Source of the DNA: Arenicola marina
Lineage: Eukaryota > Annelida > Polychaeta > Arenicolidae
Reading direction: 5' to 3'
Assembly: GCA_964019135.1 (NCBI GenBank)
Contig: OZ025252.1
Location: 3,860,823-3,924,822, forward strand
DNA: 64,000 nt
Part shown: piece after piece, positions 51,101-62,264 of the stretch
Position numbering within the stretch: the stretch's first letter is position 1
Layout: each line of letters starts with the position of its first letter
Notes under the pieces: model-generated
What the model was told of the DNA's origin: nothing
Database searches by the model: none
The model's input: the letters and a program-made list of their open reading frames with translations, nothing else
Made by a program: the position numbers and the translations under genes

Positions 51101-53719
51101 TAGTATAACCATTATATATACAATAACAATATCATTAATATTACTGTCCTGAGGGCCAAAAAGCTACTCTTCAAGAAAAATGTGCATTATATGAATTCCT
51201 GCCATTACATACCATAATAACGACTGTGCGTCACAACTTTTCATTTTTTTATCCTCCGAAAAGAATAATTTATTTAAAAAGTAGACACAAAAGTGTGGCG
51301 CCGCCAATAAAAAACAAGACTTGTCTACAAACAAATTAAGAACGAAAGAAAGAAAAGAAATAACAAGAAATATGTGAGGACGTACATCGTAGCTGAGGGG
51401 TTCCGCCTCGTTGTTGACGGTGAGTCCCGCCAGCTCCCCGAGTCCCAGGGCCGCCTCTAGAGCGTCGTCGTCCGGCCCCGGCACCCCGATCACCCCCTTG
51501 TGACCTGAAACATCAAGGTCACCGTCTTCCTCTGGCAGACGACAGCGCGCGGTGAAAGTCACGTGTCAGTCAAAAGGCAAGCAAAACGCAAATCAAAATG
51601 GTGGGCAAAGCGAAACGAACGTACATCAAAGAATAAACATACATCATACATGGAAATAAAACTGCATACGGTATGTTCAAATAACAAAAAAAAACTAGCA
51701 ATTTGCAAAGGATTTATAACTCCTTTTTTTGCCCGATAAATGATGCAACAATAATACTTGTGTCAACTGAAAGCAGAGAGCTAACGGGAGTGTCTGAACA
51801 CGCTATAACACGAAGTGTAGGCGAGCGGCAGACTATGTCCGGGCCAGCATATGCCAAGGAGTACTGGCCACGGGTCTAAGCGGCATGCATACAGGAACTG
51901 AAGGCATCAGAGGGGGTAGTTCATGCGGCGGTATAGGACAGTGTAGCAGATCCTTAAAAGGGGGGGTTCAGATTTTGTAACTCATCTCCCCCATTCGGCG
52001 GCGAAGCACGTTATTTTTCCGCTCGTCATGCAATATGGATCAAGTGCGTTCATCCAGTTGACTCCACAGTCTGTCCGGCATACTCGTGTTAAGAACCCAC
52101 GCAGTTAATGACAACCAGGAGAATTGTCACTTCCATTAAAAACAGGGTAACTTCATATAGACCATAACCTGAAATAATCTTTATGTCCTGCTTGTTGCTA
52201 ACTCCACCATACACACGGCACGTCCAGCCATGTAATACAGCGCCATCCTTCCTCCGTTCCGATAGCTTACTATAGTCACTGATTGATCGTTGGTCAGGAC
52301 CCCACCTGTCACTACAGGAAATCACTTAGGACTAAGCTGTAGACGAGGGAAGGCGATAAATTGGAGACCTCCTTCTTCCTCATCCTTCTTTCGCCGCAGT
52401 CTCCATAGCTTCATTGTACCCCCACCCCACTCTGACACCCCCACCCCACTCTGACACCCCCACCCCCTCTCTGGCTGACCCAGAAGGCTGCTGCTCGAGT
52501 TCCCGGGGGAGGCATATGTACCTGCATCGTCGATGTCGGGCACGTTATTGTTGGCCGAGCTGCTGTTGTTGGGCGGCATGCCGTCTGGCATGTCCTCCTC
52601 GTTCCCCAGATTGGCCAGCATCGCCTGAAGGGTCGACCTCTTGGGCCCTGTGGCCAGCCGGCCGGGGGGAGGGGGGGGGGGGGCAGGCGACGGGGGACGG
52701 ACGGGCGGGCGGGCGGGCGATAGGGGGTACGGTGAGGGGGTACGGGTGAGCGACAAGGAGGGAAGGAGGTGAAGATAAGAGAGCGCCGAGGTTACAACCA
52801 AAGCAGTTTATGTTTATATATATAATATATATATATATATACGGACTATATATGTGCATGGCATGGGAACCATACACGGTCATCTAGAGGTTGGACAGAC
52901 GGAAACTAACAACTGTACGATCGTCCATGCGCCTACGTATACAAGACACATACAATGTTCACATAAGTTCACCTCATGAGAAACTAAAACACATTGATTC
53001 CCGCACAATGATGCCAAAATTCTACTAGATACTTGTTCTTGGCTCTTAAAATCTCCCACGTTATCAAATCTGCAAGGGTTTCCCCAACTAGATAATATAC
53101 CATCAGGCATATCTTTGCAGGTTATTGCATTTCATAATAATTCTAAAACAGCTGGTCATCTTTATTTCCATGAAGTATTCATGTTTCGTGTGTTATACAA
53201 GTGATATAATGTCCAAAACAAAAGTTGTGACCGCATTACTGCCTTAAAAATAATAATCTAACTGTAGTTTCTGAGTCTAAATTAGGCATTAGGAAATTTC
53301 TTCTACAATTTCATTCTCGGCGCATAAGTTCACACAATGTCCTCTCGTACAGTCTACGGCAAGCATGGCTCCGACTCAAGCAGCTGGGGAGGAGGTGGGG
53401 AGGGGTCTTAAGTCTAAGGTTGTCATGACGCTTACAATACTGAACAATCAACGAGCCAGGTGCAAAGTGCTCAGAAATATACAAATAAAACGGGTGAAAA
53501 TATAACTGTGAAGTAAGACACAAGCACACACACATAGCAGATACAGAACATTCATACACAACAATATGGAAATAAAATATGAAAGTAGTTTCACTTATTA
53601 AAATCGTTAAAACGACTAGTTGTTATTTTCATTATAGTGTACATCTTCTTCAAATAAGTGTGCGAATATCGAGATCATATTTTGCTTCATTGCCGCAATA
53701 AGATATTTGAATACTTTAG

Positions 53720-53753
<34 letters not shown>

Positions 53754-56700
53754 GATATATAGAAACAGGAGACGAAGAGGCTCTGAAGGGGATACTTTCT
53801 CCACGAGAATAGCGGACTATTAAATGTGAGAAAAATAAACGTCTTTTCACGGATTTGTTATCTTTTCATAATAAGTCTTTTTTTCAGCAGGAGCAAAGCT
53901 TGGCGGCATCTATTTCCCCGCTAGCTTCTCAAGTGCCACATATTTATTTTTAACGCGAGCCAAGACATAGCTGCAATGTAGAGCGGTTATTAAACTTGAA
54001 TTTCACAACACCCACCCAGTCATTCAAAATCCAGAATTCTTGATTATGAAACCAACGGAAAGGGCAACTCACAAAAAATAAGTGCTGCATTAACAAACGA
54101 AACGAACGAGCAGCAAAAAGGTGTTCTTAATAACAGATAAAAAATGATAGTAAAAGGAGACAAAGTAGTAACGCAGTTCAACGAACGAAGCAAATGTCAA
54201 CGGTGTGTAAATTCAAAAAAGCGAAAATTGTCGTGGACAGTTTCAATGTGATCGCAATTTGCGGTGCGTACATGTACGACGTGACGGGGGACGGATTTAG
54301 CGCCAACAGGTCCGCAGAATCTCGGAAAAGCCACAATAGAGAGACTAAGCTTACCACGATCGTGTTTTCTGTCACTTCGCGAGACAATATCCAACGACGA
54401 CAATCCACAGACTTAAAGCTACACGGGGAACGAACGACTTACTAGGGACCAGAAATGTGACGGCTACTTAAAACCGGCAATGCCACCTTACAGTAAGGAC
54501 TTGCGAGGTCCCAGCGGGGCGGGGGTCACCCGCCACGGACTGGCGGCGCTTCTGTGACGTCACTGCGCTTCCGTGACGTCACGGGTGGGTCGGGACGCGG
54601 AGAAAGCATCCCCCGATCAGAGAGCAGGACGTCAGAGGAAGAGGGCGGCCAAGACAGCCAAATAGAAAACAACACCAAACCCTACTTTGCATTCCTTTCT
54701 TGCCTTTAGGCCTGTCCTTCAGGTATTGCTCTGTCATGCGGGACAGGGCCTGCTGGTCCACACCCCAGTCCTCGCTCAGGTCCTTCTTGTCTGCAAACAG
54801 TCAGACAGACACACTCGCTACGTCAACACGTGGTTATCACTTCATGATAGACAGCGAAACAACAAAATCTGTAACACGCAATTAGTGACTACTTATCTTA
54901 GCAGAAACCCGCACCACGGGCCCCCACAGAAGTAGGCTTAGGCCATGATACATCTTATGTGATATTAAACTGTGATATTGTATGACCTCTCAAAATTCAT
55001 TACAAGTTGGCGCAGGATGAAAAACACAAATAAACTTATAAACATTCGCAAGTCGCGGCCAAACTTCATAATACAAACCCCCTCCCCCACCTTCTCTCCA
55101 TCCACAATGTCCATTGCACTTACACCAATCAGGAATTTCCCCCAAACCAGTAAAAAAAAAACCTCCATAAGACACAGCAGGGGGAAGAGACTCACCCCAG
55201 TCGGTGCCGTCGCCTTGACTACGGGCCTCCCCGGCCCCCTCGCCGCTGTCGACGAGGAAGCCGAACTCTGCGAGTGCCTCTTCCGTCTCGGGGTCTGCCA
55301 GGACGTCCTCCATGCCGGCCAGGGACTCGTTCCCGATCACCTGGGGGTCACACGGTAACTGATTGATTGGTTGTATATTCAAGACGCTTAAACCACTTTG
55401 GTCATATCGCGTCAATGGTAGAAGGGACAGTGGAGACATGTCCCCGGGGGTAACCCCCTACTCTTTGCGAAGGACATGGAATCTTGATCCTGCGACCACA
55501 CAGACATGGCCACAGCGGGGCGCAAACCACCGATCCCCGTGCCGTTAGGCTCTCAGGTGGCCAGAGCAAGCAAGGCGAGCGCTCTAACCCACTGAGCTAC
55601 CGGGATGGCCCCCCAATGACGCGGGGGTCACATAGTAACTGATACTGACAGGCTCTAACGTAGGCCATTTCAAAATCATAAAGACATTGTAAGGCAGTCT
55701 ACAATCAGTTAATATATTAACATGCTTAGCATCTAAAGATATGCTAAAAGATTAATCCCTGAACTATGTCGCGAATCAAACTTTATCGATTTAAAAGGTT
55801 GCCGAAAGAAAGTTTGAAAAGAATGACGTACTTTTGCCTTCGGTCGTCTTTTCTCCAGTCGCTCCTCTTCTTCCTCTCTTGTGATGACGTCATCGTCGTC
55901 GTCACTGCAAGCGATGACACAAGACACGTCAATGACATACAATACACAGGGAGGACGCCATTGTCGTCGTCGTCACTGCAAGCGATGACACAAGACACGT
56001 CAATGACATACAATAAACAGGGAGGACGCCATTGTCGTCACCGTCACTGCAAGCGATGACACAAGACACGTCAATGACATACAATAAACAGGGAGGACGC
56101 CATTGTCGTCGTCGTCACTGCAAGCGATGACACAAGACACGTCAATGACATACAATAAACAGGGAGGACGCCATTGTCGTCGTCGTCACTGCAAGCGATG
56201 ACACAAGACACGTCAATGACATACAATAAACAGGGAGGACGCCATTGTCGTCACCGTCACTGCAAGCGATGACACAAGACACGTCAATGACATACAATAA
56301 ACAGGGAGGACGCCATTGTCGTCGTCGTCACTGCAAGCGATGACACAAGACACGTCAATGACATACAATACACAGGGAGGACGCCATTGTCGTCGTCGTC
56401 ACTACAAGCGATGACACAAGACACGTCAATGACATACAATACACAGGGAGGACGCCATTGTCGTCGTCGTCACTGCAAGCGATGACACAAGACACGTCAA
56501 TGACATACAATAAACAGGGAGGACGCCATTGTCGTCGTCGTCACTGCAAGCGATGACACAAGACACGTCAGTGACACACAATACACAGAGATGACGTCAT
56601 CGCCTTTACCTTTACAGCTGGTTTTGACCTCAGGTCGAAAGGTTTTACAGTTCACAGAAATTACGTCATTGCAATATAACCAACGACAACAGACAGGCCC

Positions 56701-59700
56701 AGGACTTGTCTTATATCCATTGCCAGCTTGACGTCATGGTCAAGCGACGACATCACGCACGTCACTTCAAGCGAAGACAACAGACATGTCCCTAAATGCG
56801 ACGACACCAGACGCCGCTTCCAGCGCTGGGAAACACGTCAAAGTCACCATGTCATCCGAACATCAGTGAAACGCTGCCAACCGTCGCCAAGATATCCAAG
56901 CAAGCAATTATACATTTATTATTTACATCAACGTCGACTACAATGTTTACAATGAAGACCAATGAATACAGGTGAACAGGTCAGTTACCGGCGTAAAAAT
57001 CCTAAGCAATAATACATCCATTACTCACAATTAACATGGCCTACAATGTTTACAATGAAGACCAATGAATACAGGTGAACAGATCGCTAGTAATTAGTCG
57101 CACGGCCAAGACTCCTCACCTTAAGTTATCTTCGTCGTCGTCCACAACTTGTTCTCCTAAGAAGTCGAAGGTAGACATCACAGCTTCCTCGCTATCGACC
57201 AGCACTCCCTCCACCACCGACGTCGGCATCTTTTTACTAGACGTCCTGTGACACATACAGAAGAGTTATTATTACCAGTGTTAAATTGGGCCACCCGGCT
57301 CGATAATCAAAAATGGTTGCAACCTGCCCCAGATTACGTACCCAGGCCCGGATTCGAACCCAGGACCTATTGATCTGGGGTCTAGTGCGCTAACCACTAC
57401 ACCACGGAGGGCCCCTTCATACGCATGTTGAAACCTTATTTCTCAATAGCTATACGAAGTGGGCAGTAGCTTACAAACACATTTGCTGTTCTATGTATTT
57501 CGAGTACACATGATTTATGATAATCTGTGACTTCGCGATGACGAAGTTTTACAATAACCACATTTCCATTGCAGAACTGATTCTAGTTGTGCACCTGTAA
57601 AGCAAAAACTAAAACATCAAAATCTTTTTCAAGATAGTGTTTTTTAGCATTTGGCTGTGGCCCATCCAGAACTCAGGTCTGGAATAAACAAATCCCACTC
57701 AAATTACGCCCAAACCGCAGGAACCAATGCAATACGCACAGCATAGACCCGAGGGCGACGACCTACCTTCGACCTTGAACTTCGCTAGGCCGCTTTCCGG
57801 CTGGTTCCCCGTTCACCAAGGGTCGGTTCTCGCCCTCGTTGTGCGGCTGAATTCCTAAAAGCTGTCGAACGCGTGCTGATCGGACGTCAATTATCGTATC
57901 CGTATAACCTATTTCTTGTAGATATCTGAAGGAAAACAAACCGCGATTAAATAATTAACTCAAATTGGTCTTTAAGTCATTTTCGTGTAAACATGGGATG
58001 ACACGGATTAAGCAACGGTAATCTTCAATGTTAGCTCCCGCGAAATCGACTTCTATAATATATGCACCGGGCCGAGTAACACGTGAGCTATCCGGAAACC
58101 ATGGTTGACGATAGACCGATCCAGGCTGTCAATCATTTATTGAAGTCACTGTTGCTTTTATCCAATCATGTGGCGAAAAAAGGTCTTCCACGTGCGTTAG
58201 GTCCGACAAACAAGTCGGACAAACAAAGCAGCAGCTCACTTTGTTGTCAGTTTCAGAGATGAGTAAATCTCACTTGTACCTACCATCACCTATGATTGTC
58301 AATTTCATACCCACGATGAACGAACAAGAACTCAAGCGTGGGCGGGGCTTAGCTCGGAGTGTGGAACGGTGAAGAACATGGAAAAACGATCCAAGGGAAC
58401 GTGTCGAGTAACTTGAGCAATAAAACGACTCAATTTCCTCCATCAAGACTACAGCTAGAGAATTAAACCCGGGGACATCTGATCCGCAGTGTGACATACA
58501 AAGACCAAACAAAAACCATTACGAGGTTACATCGATAAATGTAACACTCCCTTCTGTACAGAACGGCAATACCATACTTAGTATTGCGGTATATTGACTT
58601 AACCAATGCAATCAATTGAAATGGACATCTGTGGAGGACTTCACGAACGCGGTTTAATCGACTACGTTTAATCGTCGGCTAAAGTTACCATGTAAAGGAT
58701 AGGCGATTTTAGCCGACTTGGCCCCGTAGTTGACTAAACTGCGTTCGTGAAATAGACATCCGTTTGACATGAGTATGATAGGTAAAGGTAGCTGTGGAGT
58801 ACTCACTGTCTAAGGAGCTGGCGACCCTGCTTCCAGGTTACGTTACTATTAGTTGTATTCGTCAGAGCTTCTCCGTCTAAAGGTTTCTCTGTAAGAAATG
58901 AATGAACTTTCAGGTCACGATATGACGACAATCACAATATATCTAAATACATCCGCCATTTTATATATTCCTTACGTTAATATATCTGTAGCAGTGTGGG
59001 TTGTTTGAAATTAGTTGCCGCAGTTATCTGGTGCCTGGAAGAACGACCCTTATCTACGGGTGCCGATCAAGGATGAAACATTTGCCACTTGCGCTATTGG
59101 CCCTGTTAGTATTAGCCAATCAGCGGGTCGTAACCGTTTGAGATAATCATAGCAGTCAAGCTGGGCGACGTATGGAAGGACATTGCTGCATTAATTTATG
59201 AAATTATTTCATGCGGTTATATATCCATCAAGTTGATATATCCATCAAGTTGATATATCCATCATGTTGATATATCCATCAAGTTGATATATCTATCAAG
59301 TTGATATATCCATCAAGTTTATAAGGTTGATCACACAAATTGCATCACGACCGACTGACAGTCGATAGCATGTACGACCGTTGATCTAATGATGTGGTGT
59401 TTTAGGCCGCTTTTGTGCACATAAGGGCTAAACTGGCCCAAAGAGCATCTCAAGACGATAACGAAATACGCCTCAGATTAGGTCCCCGGGCCCGGACTGG
59501 AACCCAGGACCTATTGATCTGCGGTATAGTGCGCTGACCACTACACCACAGAGACCCCCTAGAGCAGATCAAATGCCCGGGCCCGGATTCGAACCCAGGA
59601 CCTATTGATCTGCGGTGCAGGGCTATACCAGGCCCCCCAGAGCCATCATAATAATGGGTCCATCAAGCGCGAACTTGGCCATTCGCCGCTGGCTGTTGGG

Positions 59701-60878
59701 GGATTGGAGTCGAGATGGTTGGTTGGTGGGTTATTCAGGACGCTTTAACCAATTTTGGTCGTATCGCGACATTGGAAGAAGGAAGGGAGAGTGGAGCCAT
59801 GTTCCCGGGGGTAACCCCCTACTCTTTGCGAAGAAAGACATGGGATCTTTATCCTGCGACCCCACAGACATGGCCACAGCGGGGCTCGAACCACCGACCC
59901 ACGTGTCGTTAGGCTCTCAGAGCACTCAATGCGAGTGTTCTAGCCCACTGAGCTATCGCGCCGGCCCCTGTCGAGATAGATGGATGGGACGAGCGAGGCG
60001 GCTACCTTTGTCCTCTTCGTCGAACACCGGGGCCTTCATGTCCCCCTGGTTCAGCTCGGTGCCGTACTTCAACTTGTGGTACTTAGCTCTGTAAACAACA
60101 ACAAGACGTCACGTTAAAAACAAACAAACCAGAACTTAAAAACGGTAGAGGAGTAGACAAACGAATTTCCACAACGTTGTTTAACGATAGCTGTAGGCGT
60201 CTGGTCAGTAAGAGTCGTAGAAGAAAGGACTCCAAGAAAATAACATAACATTATGAGAGCGTTACACAGAAACTCAACCAAGTGACATGTGTTATTAACA
60301 AAGAAACAGGTTAAAAACGAGGTCTGTCATTGCTCGCAGGACTTGTGTCTATTTCTAATGGATAGACTTCTATATTTGGTCTTTCAGTGGTTGATGAAGT
60401 GCAAATTTTGACTATGTCAGGATGGACGGTTGGAAAGATAATGTGATAGATTGGACTCTACATCAAACTACCAGTAAAAGAATTATTTTGCAGCAAGCGA
60501 TATATGCTCTGACAGCAGATCGTTTCGAAGCTAATCTGATATTCAAACATGCCTTTACAATCGCATTAAACAAAAAAAAGCTTATCAGATCCGCACTTGT
60601 CACGCTTTTGGCCTATTTCACGTACACAGTTTAGCCGGCTACGGGGCTTTGTCGGCTAACAGCGCTTACCACTTACATGGAAACTTTAGCCGACTAAGCC
60701 CCGTAGTTGAAAACTAAACTGCGTTCGTGAAGTAATGGGACTCCGTCGTTTGAATAACAGTCCGTAACGCTTACCTTTCTTGCTTCAGAGCGAACTCCAG
60801 CATTTTAATCCTTCGGACCAGGTCCTGTTTGAGATTTTCTTGCCCCTTCCTCTCCCCCTGCAGGAAGGCGATCCGGGC
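45169..60878 (-). CDS. STRN: Striatin, STRIPAK scaffold / PP2A B''' subunit, lacking exon 1 (18 exons)
   Basis: Striatin is a cytoplasmic scaffold that binds PP2A A/C, Mob4, STRIP and GCKIII kinases in the STRIPAK complex. Exons in transcript order: 60775-60878, 60006-60088, 58807-58888, 57767-57925, 57120-57245, 55832-55904, 55196-55340, 54686-54790, 52522-52647, 51386-51504, 51003-51061, 50586-50702, 49803-49975, 48424-48591, 47926-48066, 47433-47540, 46128-46214, 45169-45338. They give 714 codons with all phases consistent. Landmarks: IAFLQGERKGQENLKQDLVR, AKYHKLKYGTELNQGDMK, WKQGRQLLRQYLQEIGYTDT, KDRPKGKKGMQRPKRSTLQ, LGLGELAGLTV, HFDGVRALAFHPVEPVLIT, SHDCSIRLWNLDSKTC, and the end ASAGADALSKVFV. 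Human striatin is 780 residues and its first exon ends near this point, so only the caveolin-binding N-terminus is missing, probably right of the window. Invertebrates usually have one striatin; I cannot assign it to STRN, STRN3 or STRN4. Confidence 0.96.
45370..45540 (-). repeat. 58-bp tandem repeat, about 3 copies
   Basis: The unit includes gctaaactagaaaagcgaat and ggtgttttaggccacttttg. The latter matches the body of SINE family B (59397-59562), so the array is probably SINE-derived. It lies in the last striatin intron. Confidence 0.85.
45575..46095 (-). repeat. 34-bp tandem repeat, about 15 copies
   Basis: The unit agaagcctcccgggacaatg plus acatggggttgggt is highly regular. agaagcctcccgggacaatg resembles gaaagaaacctcccacgaca in the SINE at 61615-61800. 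It does not contain the nearby donor at 46127. Confidence 0.95.
46445..47432 (-). repeat. 39-bp array derived from the donor region of striatin exon 47433-47540
   Basis: On the minus strand the exon ends acacag|gtaaacaccgccgcg, then tctccacactggggctgata. The unit reads ag|gtacaactcgtg and the same tctccacactggggctgata. About 25 copies follow the true donor, each with AGGTA. Some units are shortened to a tatcagacacgaattgtacc variant. Confidence 0.88.
48067..48423 (-). other. GC-AG intron in striatin
   Basis: The exon ends ...gacgaag and the intron opens gcaagt; the acceptor is ...gtgcag before 48066. Phase 1 joining gives RIDE-D-DGVPTSVDF, matching the family. A downstream gt (gtattc) would give the wrong phase. 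The intron also holds AT-rich short repeats of aatcaattattgaatg type at 48100-48310. Confidence 0.85.
48567..49062 (-). repeat. Long-unit duplication of the acceptor of striatin exon 48424-48591
   Basis: tgtcctggagaacgctggca (plus strand), which is the exon head, recurs near 48740 with a kept acceptor (minus ...tgcgtag|GTGCCAGCG). A shorter copy, gtgtcctggagcg, lies near 49024. Flanking sequence (ttaacacggatcactga, ggattcaagagttgctttac) is repeated too. The unit is about 169 bp, then about 286 bp. Confidence 0.8.
49240..49802 (-). repeat. 67-bp array of exon tail plus donor after striatin exon 49803-49975
   Basis: Each unit holds, on the minus strand, gaacatacccaactccaaca then tagacccctacgactcgttc and g|gtgagtgcccttggcctag. 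It therefore copies the last ~45 bp of the exon (NIPNSNIDPYDSF) and its donor. Eight copies follow the true junction at 49803/49802. Confidence 0.95.
50030..50440. repeat. About 31-bp tandem repeat with CRE-like octamers
   Basis: Units of the form agcgatgacgtcatttattt, then gagaataaca, are repeated about 12 times in the striatin intron between exons 50586-50702 and 49803-49975. TGACGTCA is kept in most units. Confidence 0.8.
50805..50875 (-). mobile_element. SINE family A fragment
   Basis: gtaaccccctactcttagca and nearby bases match the body of family A on the minus strand. Short and diverged. Confidence 0.5.
51505..52521. other. Striatin intron, no feature seen beyond short repeats
   Basis: Mostly unique sequence. 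At 52415-52465, caccccactctgacaccccc is repeated three times. No exon is recognised. Confidence 0.5.
52648..54685. other. Striatin intron with G-rich and (TA)n tracts
   Basis: G-rich polypurine on the plus strand at 52660-52745 is the polypyrimidine tract before the acceptor. (TA)n runs lie near 52815 and 53722. The rest is AT-rich unique sequence with no exon seen. Confidence 0.55.
55370..55613 (-). mobile_element. SINE family A, minus strand
   Basis: The reverse complement has the tRNA-like head (tagctcagtgggttagagcg), body and tail of family A. It is flanked on both sides by gggggtcaca...gtaactgat (55345-55367 and 55623-55645), which may be a long target-site duplication that includes intron sequence next to the acceptor at 55341. 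Confidence 0.82.
55905..56590 (-). repeat. 71-bp array containing the 3' splice site of striatin exon 55832-55904
   Basis: On the minus strand each unit contains gtcatcgcttgcag|TGACGACGACGA, then an intronic part starting near caatggcgtcctccctg. About 10 units precede the real acceptor, starting at plus positions 55951, 56022, 56093 and so on, every 71 bp. Copies differ at a few bases only. Confidence 0.95.
57335..57413 (-). mobile_element. SINE family B head
   Basis: The reverse complement reads ggggccctccgtggtgtagt, ggttagcgcactagacccca, gatcaataggtcctgggttc, gaatccgggcc: a tRNA-like head with A and B boxes. Pairing is imperfect, so it is a SINE rather than a tRNA gene. Confidence 0.75.
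58113..58310. mobile_element. Dispersed repeat, copy 2 (unclassified)
   Basis: Same element as 28198-28372 (agaccgatccaggctgtcaa ... gattgtcaatttcatac). It lies in the striatin intron between exons 58807-58888 and 57767-57925. Confidence 0.7.
58640..58751. mobile_element. Short hairpin MITE, copy 1
   Basis: Ends ttcacgaacgcggttta and taaactgcgttcgtgaa are near-perfect inverted repeats, with inner gtcggctaaagtta / ttttagccgac also inverted. About 112 bp, non-coding. A relative lies at 60616-60731. Confidence 0.8.
59218..59322. repeat. 18-bp tandem repeat, about 6 copies
   Basis: The unit gatatatccatcaagtt is repeated in a striatin intron. Confidence 0.85.
59397..59635 (-). mobile_element. 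SINE family B, one full copy plus a second head
   Basis: On the minus strand, 59562 to 59397 runs from a tRNA-like head (ggtctctgtggtgtagtggt) through a body ending near gtgcacaaaagcggcctaaa. A second head fragment lies at 59576-59635. Striatin intron. Confidence 0.75.
59731..59969 (-). mobile_element. SINE family A, minus strand
   Basis: Full-length family A on the minus strand: head ending tagctcagtgggctagaaca, body with the cccccgggaac block, tail at 59740-59770. It lies about 35 bp from striatin exon 60006-60088. Confidence 0.85.
60006..60878 (-). other. STRN: Coiled-coil region of striatin (two exons)
   Basis: Exons 60775-60878 and 60006-60088 code ARIAFLQGERKGQENLKQDL, then VRRIKMLEFALKQER and AKYHKLKYGTELNQGDMK, almost identical to vertebrate striatins. 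This coiled coil mediates striatin oligomerisation and PP2A A/C binding in the family. Phase 2 joining gives the intact QER-AKY. Confidence 0.94.
60616..60731. mobile_element. Short hairpin MITE, copy 2
   Basis: Same family as 58640-58751: ends tttcacgtacacagttta and taaactgcgttcgtgaa, with inner agccggctacgg / ccgtagttga parts. It lies in the striatin intron next to exon 60775-60878. Confidence 0.78.
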
Positions 60879-61213
60879 CTGCCATGAAATCAAAGGTACA
60901 CACTGAGTCAAAGTCACGTTACATCTCGTTATAGCCACGTTTTATGCATGGCCTACATCCTGGTATGGAGTACATACACAGAGCGGAAATACATTGCTAT
61001 CCAGACAGAAATGCCAGCGTTGGTAGGGCGAGTTGGGATTATTGAATGATGAACACGCCTATTAGAAAGAGGCAACCCTGGCCCCAGCTCAGGCAAATAA
61101 CCAGTCTTTTTATAGCAGTCCAAGCTCCGACAAGAAGTCTCTTTGACTGGGATTGGCTCATCCAAACACGACGGCAGTCGCGATTGGTCCGGTATCATAC
61201 AACATGTCAATCG

Positions 61214-61594
61214 TTAAAGCAATATGCTTACATGCGCCATCTTAGATTTTTTACATTTTAGAATCAAGACTAAAGTATCTCAAAATTTATGATGCATATG
61301 TTCTTTATATCTCTTTGAGTCTGTAAAACAAACATTTCAACATAAATCTGCGCGGTTTATTTTGATCGCGCGCGGACGTGATAGCGAGCCGCGGTCGACA
61401 CCACAAACAAACTAGCGAACTGCGAACAGGCGCGTAGGGATATAAAGCCGGCCACCAACTTCTGCTCCGTTGACCAAAATGCTTCTCTCCGGATAGCCCG
61501 CAGGCTTTCAGGATTTAAACTCAAGACAGAGTGTACTTATTTGACATGGGGAGGAGGTTGGTAATACAAAAAATTACGGAATATATTGCTTTAA
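61214..61594. mobile_element. TTAA-flanked MITE, copy 2
   Basis: TTAA, then agcaatat, at one end and atattgct, then TTAA, at the other: clean terminal inverted repeats with a TTAA duplication. About 381 bp, strongly similar to 40677-41049. Non-coding. Confidence 0.85.
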
Positions 61595-61614
61595 AATAAC
61601 TTATTTTAAAATAT

Positions 61615-61800
61615 CTTTTTTTTTCCAGGTCTCTTTTGTGCATATGAAGCACATACTGGGTGAAAGAAACCTCCCACGACAATGAAGAGTGTCTGCATGA
61701 AATGTGTCCCGGCCGCGAGTGTGTGAGGGCGCGAACCCATAAGATATTAATCTGTTGCTCGGCCTGTATACCAACTGTGCCAGAGAGGATCCCTCACACA
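61615..61800 (-). mobile_element. tRNA-derived SINE, minus strand, diverged
   Basis: The reverse complement has a head with A box ctggcacagttggtatacag and B box gggttcgcgccc. The body contains ggaggtttctttcacccagt and ends with cacaaaagagacctgg. It shares body parts with 45530-45600. Confidence 0.7.
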
Positions 61801-62264
61801 ACATTTGGTATATTTTTGTCGTCACACTGAATTTCATAAATCATCGTTTTAGACGATTGGAACCTTGTAAAAGATGCTTGTATTTCCAGCGTTGGTTAGA
61901 ACTAGTCCCGTATTAACCCAGACTTGATTGAGGTTGTAGTCTTTATCTGTCTCTTAGCTACTACTATCCTACTACTAGCCTGGTTGGTGATAAGACAAGC
62001 CATCGTCGCTTTCCTTCTTCCTGCCTCAGCAGGTACTTCGACGGACATTGCGCCGTTGTAAGGATGTCGGCGGAAACGAAACCCTTGCAGACCGCTCAAC
62101 GAGGCAGGGCCTCTGAAGATATCGAGTCAACACCAGTCGAATGTACTGTTCTATTGACACGGAAGGAACGTTCAGCGGAACTCGTGACCGCGTTATGACT
62201 GGTACAGAACAGCTGTCCTTCCCTTTCCTGCCGTCACTCGGCCAGTAAGGGTCCTGTCGAAGAT

